In this document: positions 16,470-26,602 of the stretch, piece by piece
Layout of the letters: each line of letters starts with the position of its first letter
How positions within the stretch are numbered: position 1 is the stretch's first letter
NCBI RefSeq assembly: GCF_020177595.1
Contig: NZ_JAHTBL010000009.1
Span: forward strand, 97,947 to 161,946
Length of the DNA stretch: 64,000 nt
Direction of reading: 5' to 3'
Source: Cognatishimia sp. MH4019
Lineage (GTDB): Bacteria > Pseudomonadota > Alphaproteobacteria > Rhodobacterales > Rhodobacteraceae
Translations under genes and position numbers: made by a program
Notes under the pieces: model-generated
Database searches by the model: none
Seen by the model: only the letters and a program-made list of their open reading frames with translations
What the model was told of the DNA's origin: nothing

Positions 16470-17206
16470 GCACGCTTCTTGAGGTCTCGGGCGTCACCGT
16501 CAGCTTCGACGGCTTCCGCGCGATCAACAACCTGTCCTTCCAGATTGGAGAGCCGGAGCTGCGCGCTGTCATTGGCCCCAATGGGGCGGGTAAAACGACC
16601 TTCATGGACATCATCACTGGCAAGACGAAGCCCGATGAGGGCCGCGTCATCTGGGGCGAAAAATCGGTGTCGCTGCTGGACATGTCCGAAAGCGCGATTG
16701 CGCGGGCGGGGGTCGGGCGCAAGTTTCAGAAACCTACCGTGTTCGAGGATCAGACCGTGCGCGAAAATCTTGCCATGGCGCTGAAAAACCCGCGTGGGCC
16801 GTTTGATGTGCTTTGGTATAAGAAGACTGCGCAAGGCGCTGAGAAAATTGAGGAAATCGCGGAAGAAATTGGCCTGACGGATGAGTTGAAACGGCGCGCT
16901 GGCGATCTGAGCCATGGTCAGAAGCAGTGGCTGGAGATCGGGATGTTGCTGGCCCAAGACCCGCGTTTGCTGCTGATTGACGAGCCTGCGGCAGGCATGA
17001 CTCCCGCCGAACGCGAGCACACGACTGACCTTATCAAGCGGGCCGCTGAAACCTGCGCGGTCGTCGTGATCGAGCATGATATGGAGTTCGTCCGCCGCCT
17101 TGGGTGCAAGGTAACGGTGCTGCACGAGGGTGCGGTTTTGGCCGAAGGCAGTCTGGATCATGTCACGCAAAACCAAGACGTCATTGACGTCTATCTGGGG
17201 CGCTAA
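16466..17206 (+). CDS. urtD: UrtD, urea ABC transporter ATP-binding protein
   Basis: This 246-aa LivG-type ATPase has Walker A GPNGAGKTT, signature LSHGQKQW and Walker B LLLIDEPAAGM. The LSHGQ variant of the signature is usual for UrtD. With UrtE it drives urea import. Its ATG overlaps the urtC stop by four bases. Confidence 0.94.
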   Translation: MSTLLEVSGVTVSFDGFRAINNLSFQIGEPELRAVIGPNGAGKTTFMDIITGKTKPDEGRVIWGEKSVSLLDMSESAIARAGVGRKFQKPTVFEDQTVRENLAMALKNPRGPFDVLWYKKTAQGAEKIEEIAEEIGLTDELKRRAGDLSHGQKQWLEIGMLLAQDPRLLLIDEPAAGMTPAEREHTTDLIKRAAETCAVVVIEHDMEFVRRLGCKVTVLHEGAVLAEGSLDHVTQNQDVIDVYLGR

Positions 17207-17209
17207 ATC

Positions 17210-17905
17210 ATGCTGAATGTCGAGAATCTGACCCTGCATTATGGCCAAAGCCAGATCCTGTATGATGTGAACCTAAGCGCCGAAGCGGGGCAGGTGACAG
17301 CCGTGATGGGCACCAATGGCGTGGGTAAAACAAGCTTGTTGAAAGCGATCTCCGGGCGGCATCCTTATAGTGGCGGAACGATCACCGTTGGGGATGCGGC
17401 GCTGAACCACCCCTCCGCGTTCGAGGCCGCGCGCGCGGGCATTGCCTACGTGCCGCAGGGGCGCGAGGTGTTTCCGTTGATGACCGTGCAGGAAAACCTG
17501 CAATCGGGGTTCGCGTGCCTGCCGAAAGACGCACACACCATCCCCGACAAGATTTTCGACCTGTTTCCCGTGCTTTCTGAGATGAAAGATCGCCGGGGCG
17601 GTGACCTGTCGGGCGGTCAGCAACAGCAGCTTGCGATTGCGCGCGCGCTGATTACGCGTCCGCGCGTGTTGCTGCTGGACGAGCCGACCGAGGGCATTCA
17701 GCCCAACATCATCCAGCAGATCGGGCGCGTTATTGCGCAGCTTCGAAACGAGGGAGAGATGGCGATTGTGCTGGTCGAGCAGTTCTTCGATTTTGCCTAT
17801 GACCTGGCTGATGAGTTCGTGGCGCTCAACCGCGGTAAGGTCGTTTTAAGCGACCCGAAAGCCAAGGTCACGCGCGAGGCGTTGATGGAGCGTGTGTCTA
17901 TCTGA
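17210..17905 (+). CDS. urtE: UrtE, urea ABC transporter ATP-binding protein
   Basis: This 231-aa LivF-type ATPase has Walker A GTNGVGKTS, signature LSGGQQQQ and Walker B LLLDEPTEGIQP. The Thr-Asn in Walker A (GTNGVGK) and the double Gln after the signature are typical of UrtE. It starts three bases after urtD and closes the transporter operon. No urease or urea amidolyase gene is present in the window, so urea breakdown must be encoded elsewhere. Confidence 0.94.
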   Translation: MLNVENLTLHYGQSQILYDVNLSAEAGQVTAVMGTNGVGKTSLLKAISGRHPYSGGTITVGDAALNHPSAFEAARAGIAYVPQGREVFPLMTVQENLQSGFACLPKDAHTIPDKIFDLFPVLSEMKDRRGGDLSGGQQQQLAIARALITRPRVLLLDEPTEGIQPNIIQQIGRVIAQLRNEGEMAIVLVEQFFDFAYDLADEFVALNRGKVVLSDPKAKVTREALMERVSI

Positions 17906-17908
17906 TCC

Positions 17909-17937
17909 TTGAATAACGCTCAGACTGACGCTATATA
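17909..17937 (+). promoter_or_regulatory. Sigma-70-type promoter of the toxin-antitoxin pair
   Basis: TTGAAT at 17909-17914 and TATATA at 17932-17937 are separated by 17 bases. They lie directly after the urtE stop and 30 bases before the antitoxin ATG. The spacing and both hexamers fit a vegetative promoter, giving the pair its own transcription apart from urt. Confidence 0.55.
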
Positions 17938-17966
17938 CCGTCTATCAAAGCGTAAGGATATAAGTC

Positions 17967-18317
17967 ATGAGCCTTGTCGACTTTTCCGAAGATGGGCAAT
18001 TTGCACCCAAGAAAATCGCTGCAGAACTGCGGACGACAAGCGAGGAGGTTGCGCGTAGCGTCGGCCTTGGCAAGGACGCGGTGCAGCGGCGGGATCGCGT
18101 TGGATCGGACCGCACACAGCGGCGCTTGCGCGAAATGGTTGAGATCATCAACAAGGTTGAACCGCGGTTTGGCTCTTATCTTATGGCCTATGCGTGGTAT
18201 CGGTCGGAGCCGCTGAGCGGCTTTTCCGGGCGTACGGCGATGCAGCTGGTGCGCGACGGGCAGGCGGGCGATGTGCTGGAGTATATCGACGCTGTAGACG
18301 CGGGCGTTTTTGCGTAA
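17967..18317 (+). CDS. MbcA/ParS/Xre-type antitoxin
   Basis: This 116-aa protein has a short N-terminal helix-turn-helix-like region and a C-terminal DUF2384-type toxin-binding domain (about residues 55-110): VEPRFGSYLMAYAWYRSEPL then GRTAMQLVRDGQAGDVLEYI. In this family the antitoxin covers the RES toxin active site and represses its own promoter. AAGGA lies eight bases before the ATG. The toxin gene follows within three bases. Confidence 0.85.
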   Translation: MSLVDFSEDGQFAPKKIAAELRTTSEEVARSVGLGKDAVQRRDRVGSDRTQRRLREMVEIINKVEPRFGSYLMAYAWYRSEPLSGFSGRTAMQLVRDGQAGDVLEYIDAVDAGVFA

Positions 18318-18320
18318 GCC

Positions 18321-18800
18321 TTGCGATATCAAGGCCTTCTTTACCGTGCATTGAACCCCATTTGGGCGCGCGATCCGCTATCAGGGGAAGGCGCGCGACG
18401 CTTTGGCGGTCGCTTCAACAAGAAGGGGCGCGCGGCGCTTTATACTGCGCTCAGCCCTGAGACCGCGATCAAGGAAGCCAATCAGGTGGGGCATCTGCAG
18501 CCTACGACGCTGGTCAGCTATCACGCGGATATTGCGCTCGTGTTTGATGGGAGCGATGGCGATTTACTTGAGGCCCATGGTCAGACATTCAACAGCCTTG
18601 CTGCCAATGACTGGCGTGATCGGATGGTCGCAGGTGTCGCCCCGACACAGGCCTTTGCCGAGGCGCTGATCGCCGAGGGATATCAAGGGCTTTTGATCCA
18701 AAGCTATGCTAGAGGCGCGACAGCCAAAGACTGCAATCTGGTGTTGTGGGATTGGGCGAAAGGGCTGAGCTTGATCGACGACGAAAAGCGGCTTGGCTAG
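18321..18800 (+). CDS. RES-domain toxin (NAD-degrading family)
   Basis: This 159-aa RES-domain protein shows the family blocks LLYRALNPIWA near the N-terminus, GARRFGGRFNKKGRAALYTA in the middle and SPETAIKE just after. They contain the Arg and Glu residues of the NAD-binding pocket. RES toxins such as MbcT and Res degrade NAD+ and stop growth when the antitoxin is lost. No ATG fits the conserved N-terminus. A TTG at 18321, one codon after the antitoxin stop and in the same frame, is the likely start, so expression should depend on coupling to the antitoxin. Confidence 0.83.
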   Translation: MRYQGLLYRALNPIWARDPLSGEGARRFGGRFNKKGRAALYTALSPETAIKEANQVGHLQPTTLVSYHADIALVFDGSDGDLLEAHGQTFNSLAANDWRDRMVAGVAPTQAFAEALIAEGYQGLLIQSYARGATAKDCNLVLWDWAKGLSLIDDEKRLG

Positions 18801-18812
18801 CGCGCTTTCACA

Positions 18813-19208
18813 TCACGGTAGAAAACGGATCAGAACCCAACCGGCCAAGCCGATATGCACGAGCGTGATGACAACAGACGCGCCATGCAGCGCCTTGAAA
18901 CGGCCTTTGTTGCCGCTGTCGGTGGCGGCATTGATGGCTGGCATGAGCCATTGACGCGTTGGCACCGTGGTTAGCGCGATCAGGCCGAGGGTTGCGGCGG
19001 AAAACGCATCATTCGAGAAGCTGAGAAGGGCTGCCAAGGACGCGGTGGCGATCACGAAAAGATAGAACCACGGGAAAGCTTTGCGGATCGTGGCGCCTGC
19101 TGTTTCGGCTGGTAGGGCGGTGAATAAAAACGCCGCAAATCCAAAGGAATACAGCACCATTCCCCCGAAGAGGAAAGCGGTCACTAGCAAGGCGGCGGCG
19201 GTCAGCAT
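18813..19208 (-). CDS. DUF4149/TMEM205-like small membrane protein
   Basis: This 131-aa protein has four hydrophobic segments and the family-like features FGGMVLYSFGFAAFLF near residue 15, FPWFYLF near residue 45 and FKALHGASVVITLVHIGLAG near the C-terminus. Proteins of this type are inner-membrane proteins of unknown role. AGGAG precedes the ATG at 19208. It is divergent from selU across a 100-base gap, and nothing in it suggests a selenium function. Confidence 0.7.
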   Translation of the reverse strand: MLTAAALLVTAFLFGGMVLYSFGFAAFLFTALPAETAGATIRKAFPWFYLFVIATASLAALLSFSNDAFSAATLGLIALTTVPTRQWLMPAINAATDSGNKGRFKALHGASVVITLVHIGLAGWVLIRFLP

Positions 19209-19308
19209 CGGCGGCTCCTGAGGTCTCTGAGATTTGGTATCTGGAGCGGAGCGGGCAAAAGGAAAGCCCGCTGGCGCCGCCTGCGGCGTTGTGGCAAGAG
19301 AGCGATTA

Positions 19309-20355
19309 ATGGCCGTGAAACTCACCTCTTTGAACGATCTGAAGACGCTCGCTTTCGATGATATCATCGACGTGCGCGCGCCTTCGGAATTTGCCGAGGA
19401 TCATGTGCCGGGGGCAATTAACCTACCCGTTCTGAGCGATGCAGAGCGCGCCGAGGTTGGCACGATTTACGTGCAGCAAGACAGCTTTCTGGCGCGCAAG
19501 ATCGGGGCGGCGATGGTGTCGCGGAATGCGGCGGCGCATCTGGAAGGGTCGCTGGCAGATCGTGACGGGCGCTGGCGGCCGCTGGTGTATTGCTGGCGGG
19601 GCGGGCAACGCTCGGGGTCTTTTGCCTCGATCCTGAGCCAGATTGGCTGGCGGGTCGAGCTGATTGACGGGGGCTATAAGAGCTATCGCAGGCTGGTGGT
19701 CGCCGCGCTGTACGATGCGCCGATTTCGTTGAACATCACGCTCTTGGATGGTGGCACGGGCACCGCGAAAACCGCGCTTCTTCAAGAGCTTGCGGCGCAA
19801 GGTGCGCAGGTTCTTGATCTGGAAGGTCTGGCCGAGCATCGTGGCTCTGTGTTGGGTGGGTTTGCATCCGGGCAACCCTCTCAGAAGATGTTCGAGAGCC
19901 GTTTGGCCGGTTTTATTGCGAGGCTTGATCCGGAGCGCCCGACTTATGTCGAGGCCGAAAGCACGAAGATCGGTAACCTGTTGATCCCACCGAGCCTGTG
20001 GGCTGCGATGATAGAGGCGCCTGTGCTGCGGCTCAGCGCGCCTTTGCGGGAACGTGCGGCGTTTACGATGCGCAGTTACCCGGATTTGACCGCTGACCCA
20101 GACGAATTGCGGGCGCGCTTGCAGCCCTTGCGGGCGTTTCATGGTGCGGCGCGGCTGGAGGCGTGGGAGCGGTTGATTGCGGAAGGGCGGTTCGAAGACC
20201 TCGCCGCGTCGCTGATCGAGACGCATTACGACCCGCGCTACACCAAATCGGCGCAACGTCGGGCGCGGTCGGTGACGCAGATGGATGTTGCGCGGTTGGA
20301 TCAGGGCAGTCTGGCCGAAACGGCGGCGAGGATTATCGCGATGGACGGCAAATGA
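19309..20355 (+). CDS. selU: SelU (MnmH), tRNA 2-selenouridine synthase
   Basis: This 348-aa protein has a rhodanese domain (about residues 5-130) with the SelU active-site loop YCWRGGQRSG, catalytic Cys95. A P-loop domain follows, with GGTGTAKTAL near 148-157. SelU replaces the sulfur of 2-thiouridine at the tRNA wobble position with selenium, using selenophosphate made by SelD. The start at 19309 is chosen because the protein then begins at the rhodanese fold; a longer frame from 19234 adds unrelated residues. Its end overlaps the end of the convergent selD by 23 bases. Confidence 0.9.
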   Translation: MAVKLTSLNDLKTLAFDDIIDVRAPSEFAEDHVPGAINLPVLSDAERAEVGTIYVQQDSFLARKIGAAMVSRNAAAHLEGSLADRDGRWRPLVYCWRGGQRSGSFASILSQIGWRVELIDGGYKSYRRLVVAALYDAPISLNITLLDGGTGTAKTALLQELAAQGAQVLDLEGLAEHRGSVLGGFASGQPSQKMFESRLAGFIARLDPERPTYVEAESTKIGNLLIPPSLWAAMIEAPVLRLSAPLRERAAFTMRSYPDLTADPDELRARLQPLRAFHGAARLEAWERLIAEGRFEDLAASLIETHYDPRYTKSAQRRARSVTQMDVARLDQGSLAETAARIIAMDGK

Positions 20356-22513
20356 TCTTTCCTGAGTCCGGGGTCACTTGGCCAATCTGGACTGCTTGAA
20401 AGCCCGCCTTTTCAATATCTTCCAGGGCAATCCTCACGTCATCTTCGGGAAGTGCTGCGAGGAATCCACCTGCGGTTTGCGGATCAAAAAGCAGCTCACC
20501 CCGCGCACCTTCAGCGCCTTGCACATCCGCCAAGGTGCGGTTTGAGGGCATCAGAGAGGCATGTAGCCCGGCCTCAATCAGCTCTAACGCGCCGTCATAA
20601 ACGGGCAGTGCATCAAGCCAGAGCTCGGCTCCGGTGCCGGACGCCGCGCAAATCTCGGCCAGATGCCCGGCAAGGCCAAAACCGGTCACATCGGTCATTG
20701 CGTGGGCCTTTGCCAAGGCGGCTGCCACTCGCGCCGGGTTGCGCCGCATCTGCGTGTAGAGCGCGGCAATATGTCGGCCGTTTGCCTTCATCTGCATCTC
20801 GCCCGCCAGCAATACGCCCGAACCCAACGGGCGGGTCAGGATCAAGGCATCGCCGGGTTTTGCGCCTGCTTTGGTGATCGGCGCGCCGTCGCATAGCCCT
20901 GTGGCTGTGAAACCGATACTCATCTCGGCGCCCATGGTCGAATGGCCGCCGACAAGGGCTGCGCCGACCTCGCGTGCGATCTGGTCTGCGCTGCGTAAGA
21001 TCAACTCCATTGTGCGGCGTTGCAAGGCGTCTGACATACGCGGCATGGTGACGTTCATCAAAAGCGCTTGGGGCTGAGCGCCCATGGCCCAGATATCGCC
21101 CAACGCATGCAGCGCGGCGACTTCGGTCAGAAGTGCCGGGTCTTCGGTAAAGGCGCGCAGATGGTCGGTGGAGATGACCTGTTTTGCTCCACCAATTTCA
21201 AGCACGGCGGCGTCGTCGCCTGCGCCGAGCGTGACGTCCTGGCGTGCAGTGGCAGGCAAGGCGCGGAGCGTGTCTTGCAGCACACCGCCCGCCACTTTTG
21301 CACCACATCCACCGCAAAGAGGCGCAGTGTTCACGATGGGGGCGACGCCCTCGGCTGCGCGGCTAAGATCGGGCGTCTCCATGGCGGGGAATTCGATGAA
21401 TTTGTCCATAAAAGCGCGGTCGATGCGGTCCTTCCAGTGCCACAGAAGCGGGCTTGAGAAGGACAACCCGCCGCGTTCGGCAATCGCGGCTTTGCCACCC
21501 AAAGAGATCAGCTTGAGATAGCGCGATTGCGGCTTGAAAACCCGCGTAGGCTTGCCCGCCAGAACCGCGCGGAAATTGTCGTGTAGCACAGGGGCCGCTC
21601 GCACGGCGAAGACACCCGCCTTGCTGCGCGGGCTTGCTGTCATGTGGGCGCAATCACCGACCGCGAACAGATCATCATGGCTGCTAACGCGCAGGTCAGC
21701 GCCGACATTGATAAAGCCGTCCGTCAGGGGCAGGGGAAGCTCGTGCACCCAAGTATGGGGGAACGCGCCCGCCGCACCGACGGTCAACGTGGCGGGTACG
21801 GTTTCGCCGTTTTGCAGGCGGATATGATCGGCGCAAATTTCCTCTGCGCGGGTGTTCAGATGAACGATGATCCCGGCGTCTTTCAAAGCGCGGTTAAGGC
21901 GGTCGCGCGTTTTGTCGCTGATGCCGCTCAGGGCGGGCCCGGCCTCAATGATGGCGATCTCGCAAGGCGCGCCGCGTTGGCGTACCGCATGGTGCATGGC
22001 AAGCGCCAACTCAACCCCCGCCACGCCACCGCCGATAGCGGCGATCTGGGCTTTGCCGCCGGGCAAAGCGCCAAGGTAATCGCGCCAGCAGGCAGCGAAG
22101 ATATCCAGCGGTTTGGCTCCGACCGCATGTTCTGCGAAGCCCTTAATCGCGGGCATCTGCGCGGTGATGCCCACGTCGAACGAGGCCACGTCATAGGGGA
22201 TCGGGTCCTGCCCCTCGACCCTTACCTGCTTGGCCTCAAGGTCCAGCCCGCAGGCCTTGCCCAGAACCAACCGCGCACCCGCATGACGGCCCAGTTTGAC
22301 CAGATCAATCTCAAGCTCCTCGCGGGTATAATGACCGGCGACATGGCCCGGCAACATGCCTGTGTAAGGCGCTGTTGGGCCGGGATTTATCACCGTCACC
22401 CGCACGCCCGGCATCGGGTTCATACCCCATTTGCGCAGCACCAGCGCATGGGCATGACCGCCGCCGATCAGCACAAGGTCTTTGGTGAGAGGCAGGCTTT
22501 GCATCGTCGTCAT
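20333..22513 (-). CDS. selD: FAD-dependent dehydrogenase fused to SelD (selenide, water dikinase)
   Basis: This 726-aa two-domain protein begins with an NDH-2-like FAD/NAD(P)H oxidoreductase (about 10-380). It has GGGHAH at 17-22, GGGVAG at 161-166 and LFAVGDCAH near 282-290. SelD follows (about 395-720) with the catalytic motif CGGCGAK at 400-406; Cys403 and Lys406 match C17/K20 of E. coli SelD. Later motifs include GAGDDAAV and [11 protein letters not shown]. It makes selenophosphate from selenide and ATP. The oxidoreductase half may supply reduced selenium, but that is an inference from the fusion. Such fusions are known in several bacteria. Confidence 0.92.
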   Translation of the reverse strand: MTTMQSLPLTKDLVLIGGGHAHALVLRKWGMNPMPGVRVTVINPGPTAPYTGMLPGHVAGHYTREELEIDLVKLGRHAGARLVLGKACGLDLEAKQVRVEGQDPIPYDVASFDVGITAQMPAIKGFAEHAVGAKPLDIFAACWRDYLGALPGGKAQIAAIGGGVAGVELALAMHHAVRQRGAPCEIAIIEAGPALSGISDKTRDRLNRALKDAGIIVHLNTRAEEICADHIRLQNGETVPATLTVGAAGAFPHTWVHELPLPLTDGFINVGADLRVSSHDDLFAVGDCAHMTASPRSKAGVFAVRAAPVLHDNFRAVLAGKPTRVFKPQSRYLKLISLGGKAAIAERGGLSFSSPLLWHWKDRIDRAFMDKFIEFPAMETPDLSRAAEGVAPIVNTAPLCGGCGAKVAGGVLQDTLRALPATARQDVTLGAGDDAAVLEIGGAKQVISTDHLRAFTEDPALLTEVAALHALGDIWAMGAQPQALLMNVTMPRMSDALQRRTMELILRSADQIAREVGAALVGGHSTMGAEMSIGFTATGLCDGAPITKAGAKPGDALILTRPLGSGVLLAGEMQMKANGRHIAALYTQMRRNPARVAAALAKAHAMTDVTGFGLAGHLAEICAASGTGAELWLDALPVYDGALELIEAGLHASLMPSNRTLADVQGAEGARGELLFDPQTAGGFLAALPEDDVRIALEDIEKAGFQAVQIGQVTPDSGKIICRPSR

Positions 22514-22696
22514 CCGAGGGTTTTCAAACCCTTACAATGGCCTGTCCGCGCCGTCCAATGGGGTTTGCGTGAGCGCGCCGGACAGGGTGGGGGAGGACAT
22601 GTCGCCGCTCCCCCATCATCCATTGTAGACGACGGTATACAATTGCGCTACTCCGCCCCCAACCACCGCAGCGATTCCGACGGAAAGGCCTTAGAA
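22514..22696. promoter_or_regulatory. Divergent selD / icd promoter region with two inverted repeats
   Basis: TGGGGGAG at 22588-22595 is inverted as CTCCCCCA at 22608-22615 around a 12-base centre. ATTGTA at 22622-22627 is inverted as TACAAT at 22638-22643. Neither is followed by a T-tract, so they look more like protein-binding dyads than terminators. No regulator can be named. Confidence 0.35.
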
Positions 22697-24880
22697 ATGG
22701 CAGATATCATCTACACCAAAGTCGACGAAGCACCACAGCTGGCCTCCGCGTCACTGTTGCCGATCATTCAGAAATTTCTGTCCGAGGCGGGCCTGACGGT
22801 CGAGACACGTGACATCTCTCTGGCTGGGCGGATCATTGCGGCGTTTCCCGAAAGCCTGACCGATGCGCAGCGCCAATCGGACGCGCTGGCCGAGCTGGGC
22901 GAGCTGGTGAAAACGGCAGAGGCCAACGTCATCAAGCTGCCCAACATCTCGGCTTCGGTGCCGCAGCTTGTCGCCGCGATTGAAGAGCTTCAGGCCCAGG
23001 GCTACGCGTTGCCAGATTACCCCGAAGACCCGTCGACAGACGCCGAGAAAGACGCGCGCGCGCGCTATGACGGGATCAAAGGCTCGGCTGTGAACCCGGT
23101 GTTGCGCGAAGGTAATTCCGACCGCCGCGCGCCTGCTGCGGTCAAGGCGTTCGCGCAGGCCAATCCGCATCGGATGGGCAAATGGGTGTCGGATAGCAAG
23201 ACCCGCGTGGCCACGATGGGGGCCAATGACTTCTTCTCAAACGAGAAATCAGTGACGCTGACGGCCGATACGACCCTGCGGATCGAGCATGAGGGCGCGG
23301 GCGGTGTGAAGGTCCTCAAGGACGGGCTTGCAATGCCGGCAGGCACGATTGTGGACAGCACGTTCATGTCCGTGGGCGCGCTGAAAGCGTTCTACGACAA
23401 GGTGATTGCCGAAGTGGCAGAGGAAGGCACGCTCTTCTCGCTACATATGAAAGCGACGATGATGAAGGTGTCCGACCCAATCATCTTTGGTCATTGTGTG
23501 CGCCAATATCTGGCCCCGGTTTTCGAGAAATACGGCGATGATTTTGCCGCCGCAGGAGTGGAGCCGAACGGTGGTCTGGGCACCATGCTCGACAAGATTT
23601 CCGAGATGCCCAACGGGGCAGAGATCAAAGCCGAGATTGACGCGGTTCTAGCGGATCGCCCGCCGCTCTACATGGTGAATTCCGACAAAGGCATCACCAA
23701 CCTGCATGTGCCGTCCGATGTGATCATCGACGCCTCCATGCCTGCCGTGATCCGCGCAGGTGGCAAGGGTTGGGGCCCGGATGGCGAAGAAGGCGACACG
23801 ACTTGTGTGATCCCCGACAGCAGCTATGCGGGCGTCTATGCCGAGACGATTGATTACTTCAAAGAGACGGGTGCGCTGGATCCTGCGACCTCTGGCACGG
23901 TGCAAAATGTCGGCCTGATGGCGCAGAAGGCGGAAGAATATGGCTCGCACCCGACCACGTTTGAGATGGCCGAGGCCGGGACCGTGCGTGTCATGGATGG
24001 CGACACGGTTCTGATGAGCCATGAGGTGAACGCGGGCGATATCTGGCGCATGGCGTCGGCCCGCAAGGCACCCATTGAGAACTGGATCGAGTTGGCGATT
24101 GAGCGTCAGGCAGCAGAGGACTGCCGCGCGATCTTCTGGCTGGATGCGGATCGCGCTCATGATGCTGAGCTGATCAAATACGTCACGCCTATGCTGGAGG
24201 CCAAGGGCGTTTCCGACAAGTTCGAGATTATGGCGCCGACCCCAGCGACACGCGCGTCATGCGAGACGATCCGTGAGGGCAAGACGATCATCGCGATCAC
24301 CGGCAACGTGCTGCGCGACTATCTGACAGATCTGTTCCCGATCTTGGAGGTTGGCACTTCTGCCAAGATGCTTTCGGTCGTGAAACTGATGCAAGGCGGT
24401 GGTCTGTTTGAGACAGGTGCCGGTGGGTCCGCGCCCAAGCACGTTCAGCAGTTAATGGAAGAAAACCATCTGCGCTGGGATAGTCTGGGTGAGTTCTGCG
24501 CATTGGGGGAAAGCCTGCGCTTTGCGGGCTCCGAGAAAGCGCGCATTTTGGGCGATGCGGTGGATGCGGCGACTGAGAAGCTACTTTCGAACGGCAAATC
24601 ACCGGGCCGCAAGGTTGGCCAGGACGACAACCGCGCCAGCCATTTTCATTTTGCGCTGTATTGGGCCGAAGCACTGGCCGCGCAAAGTGAGGATGCGGAC
24701 CTTGCAGCAGCCTTCAAGCCGGTGGCTGAAGAGTTGGCCACTAACGCTGACACCATTTTGACCGAGCTGAAGGCCGGCGCTGGCAAGCCAGTTGCTCTGG
24801 GCGGCTACTACCACGGCGACGAGGCGAAAACTGCTGCTGTGATGCGCCCGTCATCGACACTGAACGCGATTATCGGTTAA
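22697..24880 (+). CDS. icd: Monomeric NADP-dependent isocitrate dehydrogenase
   Basis: This 727-aa protein matches the single-subunit (about 740 aa) isocitrate dehydrogenase type, which converts isocitrate to 2-oxoglutarate in the citric acid cycle. Typical segments include [14 protein letters not shown] near residue 135, [15 protein letters not shown] near 220, [17 protein letters not shown] near 255 and GTLFSLH just before it. The ATG at 22697 lies after GGAAAGG. The same frame remains open for another kilobase upstream, but that stretch is antisense to selD and is not part of the gene. Confidence 0.95.
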   Translation: MADIIYTKVDEAPQLASASLLPIIQKFLSEAGLTVETRDISLAGRIIAAFPESLTDAQRQSDALAELGELVKTAEANVIKLPNISASVPQLVAAIEELQAQGYALPDYPEDPSTDAEKDARARYDGIKGSAVNPVLREGNSDRRAPAAVKAFAQANPHRMGKWVSDSKTRVATMGANDFFSNEKSVTLTADTTLRIEHEGAGGVKVLKDGLAMPAGTIVDSTFMSVGALKAFYDKVIAEVAEEGTLFSLHMKATMMKVSDPIIFGHCVRQYLAPVFEKYGDDFAAAGVEPNGGLGTMLDKISEMPNGAEIKAEIDAVLADRPPLYMVNSDKGITNLHVPSDVIIDASMPAVIRAGGKGWGPDGEEGDTTCVIPDSSYAGVYAETIDYFKETGALDPATSGTVQNVGLMAQKAEEYGSHPTTFEMAEAGTVRVMDGDTVLMSHEVNAGDIWRMASARKAPIENWIELAIERQAAEDCRAIFWLDADRAHDAELIKYVTPMLEAKGVSDKFEIMAPTPATRASCETIREGKTIIAITGNVLRDYLTDLFPILEVGTSAKMLSVVKLMQGGGLFETGAGGSAPKHVQQLMEENHLRWDSLGEFCALGESLRFAGSEKARILGDAVDAATEKLLSNGKSPGRKVGQDDNRASHFHFALYWAEALAAQSEDADLAAAFKPVAEELATNADTILTELKAGAGKPVALGGYYHGDEAKTAAVMRPSSTLNAIIG

Positions 24881-24890
24881 GTAAACAAAG

Positions 24891-24928
24891 GCGCGCGGAG
24901 CAGTTTTGCTCCGCGCGCAGCTTTAAAA
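24891..24928 (+). terminator. Rho-independent terminator after icd
   Basis: A perfect 12-bp stem is formed by GCGCGCGGAGCA at 24891-24902 and TGCTCCGCGCGC at 24907-24918, with a 4-base GTTT loop. It begins ten bases after the icd stop. The following AGCTTTAAAAT is modestly T/A-rich on both strands, so it may also serve the minus-strand small gene ending at 24951. Confidence 0.8.
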
Positions 24929-24950
24929 TGCCTATTGGCCCTGGCGAAAC

Positions 24951-25109
24951 TCAGTCCGCTTCAACCGCAGTCGCGGGCGCTTCTTCGACGGTTTCAAACA
25001 CGTTGAGCCCGAAGATAAGCACCCCGAAGACCAACGCGACAGCGATCCCGATCAAAGCGGGCTTGTGGCGGCGGGACTGTTTTTCAACATTGGTGTCGGG
25101 TGCGGACAT
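24951..25109 (-). CDS. Small single-pass membrane protein, function unknown
   Basis: This 52-aa protein has a basic N-terminal stretch (EKQSRRHKPA), one membrane segment (about residues 18-38, ALIGIAVALVFGVLIFGLNV) and a short acidic C-terminus. AGGAG lies upstream of the ATG at 25109, which is preferred over an earlier in-frame start at 25160 on that basis. Similar small membrane proteins are common in Rhodobacterales, but no role can be assigned. Confidence 0.65.
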   Translation of the reverse strand: MSAPDTNVEKQSRRHKPALIGIAVALVFGVLIFGLNVFETVEEAPATAVEAD

Positions 25110-25252
25110 GAAACTCTCCTGATATTGCGTATTCGAGAGGAAAACTCCGGCAGACCGCAAAGAGTTCCATTCTGCTCAAGCATATTAATTAACATAACGT
25201 TGATTATCTTACATTCTGACGTCCATAAGACATGACCTCTTCGTGTCAGCCC

Positions 25253-26599
25253 TTAGTGCGCCAAATGCTTCAAGATATGATCTGCGGCCACCTGCGCCCC
25301 CAATGCACTGAAATGCGCATCCGGTGCATAAAGACTACGCGGCTGCGGATGCGCCTCAAACGCGGGTGTTAGGTCGATAAACGCGACGCCCAACTGCTTG
25401 GTCGCCTTTTCCACGTGACCCCTTAGATCGTCAAAAGCCGCCGCGTTGGGAAGTAGGCCGACAAACCGGTCGACCTGCGGGATATAGGCGACGTACAGCT
25501 CGCCTCCCCAGCCCTGCACAGCATCCCGCGCGATCTCAAGGGTTTGTGCATATTCAGGCCGCGGAGCCGAGGCTTTCGGATAATGCAGCCCCAGAACAAG
25601 CGCTGTCTGCTGCAGTGCAAGGAAGTTCCGCACCCAGGCGCGCCGTGCAAGAAATCCGTCCGCGGATTCAACGCTCGCCTCCCACCATCCGTCTATCACG
25701 TCTGCAGATCGGGCATGGCGCGTCATCACGTCCTCGGGTCGGCCAGCAGGCAAACTGGCCTCCATCGCTGAAGCCAGATACGGCGCAGTTGCCTGCAAAT
25801 TCATGTTCTGCCAGTCGTTTCCTTCAAAGAACATCATGACCACTTGATCAGGCGTGAACTTCGGCCCCCAACGCCGCAGAATTGCGACCTCCATTTGTGG
25901 TCCTGCCCCGCGTGATCCGGTGTTCATGGTGCCGGGTCTGTCGGCCCTGATGCGGCTGACAACATCCTGCCCATCCGGCAAACAAATTCCTTCGGCAAAA
26001 CTGTCACCGAGGATCATCAGATCAATTTCATCGTTATAAATCATGGGGGGATTTCGGAATCCGTATTGGTCCGCAACATAGCTCACCGGGGCACCATGCG
26101 CAGCGCAGAGCAACACGGTCGCGTTTGGGACGCCTTCCAGAATTGCGTTTTCTGACGTCTTAATTCCAAGCGCGTGATTTAACTGGTTCAGCGTATAGGC
26201 GGGCGGCATCGTTTGCCGGAAAGCTGCGTCCGGTGTCCCTTGCCCTGCAACGAAACCCGACAGCCCCGCAGCGCCTTGAAAGGAACGTTGGGTCAGCAGC
26301 AATTCGAACATGAAAAGCGCGATCATCAAGGAGAGCGCACAGATCCCCGTCATCAACGCCCCGTCGCGCTCAAGCCAAAACCCGGCTGCCAAAAGCGCCG
26401 CGGCAATGCCCAATGGTGCTAACACATAACGTACGATCCGGATCAGATCGGTTGCATAGGCGTCGCGGTGCAGCAGCGCATAGACAGCGATCGCCACAAA
26501 GTACAAAGCAACCAGAGCACACAGGATAAAACCAACCCGAGCGATCCTTTGACGAAACACGGGCTGTGTTCTCCGCTTGGGGCTCTGCAAGGCAAACAT
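25253..26599 (-). CDS. Membrane-anchored SGNH/GDSL-type hydrolase-like protein
   Basis: This 448-aa protein has about three to four N-terminal membrane segments (roughly residues 20-110) and a large extracytoplasmic SGNH-like domain. Block I is LMILGDSFAEG, with the catalytic Ser; a later FFEGNDW resembles block III, and DAHFSALG near the C-terminus supplies the Asp-His pair. Such proteins add or remove acyl groups on polysaccharides. It begins three bases after the carbamoyltransferase stop and ends a four-gene module, so it probably acts on the same product. Confidence 0.78.
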   Translation of the reverse strand: MFALQSPKRRTQPVFRQRIARVGFILCALVALYFVAIAVYALLHRDAYATDLIRIVRYVLAPLGIAAALLAAGFWLERDGALMTGICALSLMIALFMFELLLTQRSFQGAAGLSGFVAGQGTPDAAFRQTMPPAYTLNQLNHALGIKTSENAILEGVPNATVLLCAAHGAPVSYVADQYGFRNPPMIYNDEIDLMILGDSFAEGICLPDGQDVVSRIRADRPGTMNTGSRGAGPQMEVAILRRWGPKFTPDQVVMMFFEGNDWQNMNLQATAPYLASAMEASLPAGRPEDVMTRHARSADVIDGWWEASVESADGFLARRAWVRNFLALQQTALVLGLHYPKASAPRPEYAQTLEIARDAVQGWGGELYVAYIPQVDRFVGLLPNAAAFDDLRGHVEKATKQLGVAFIDLTPAFEAHPQPRSLYAPDAHFSALGAQVAADHILKHLAH

Positions 26600-26602
26600 G
26601 GC

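Noticed and set aside
21644..22696. Long in-frame extension of icd, antisense to selD
   Set aside because: It is open because of high GC, lacks resemblance to isocitrate dehydrogenase, and icd has a good start at 22697.
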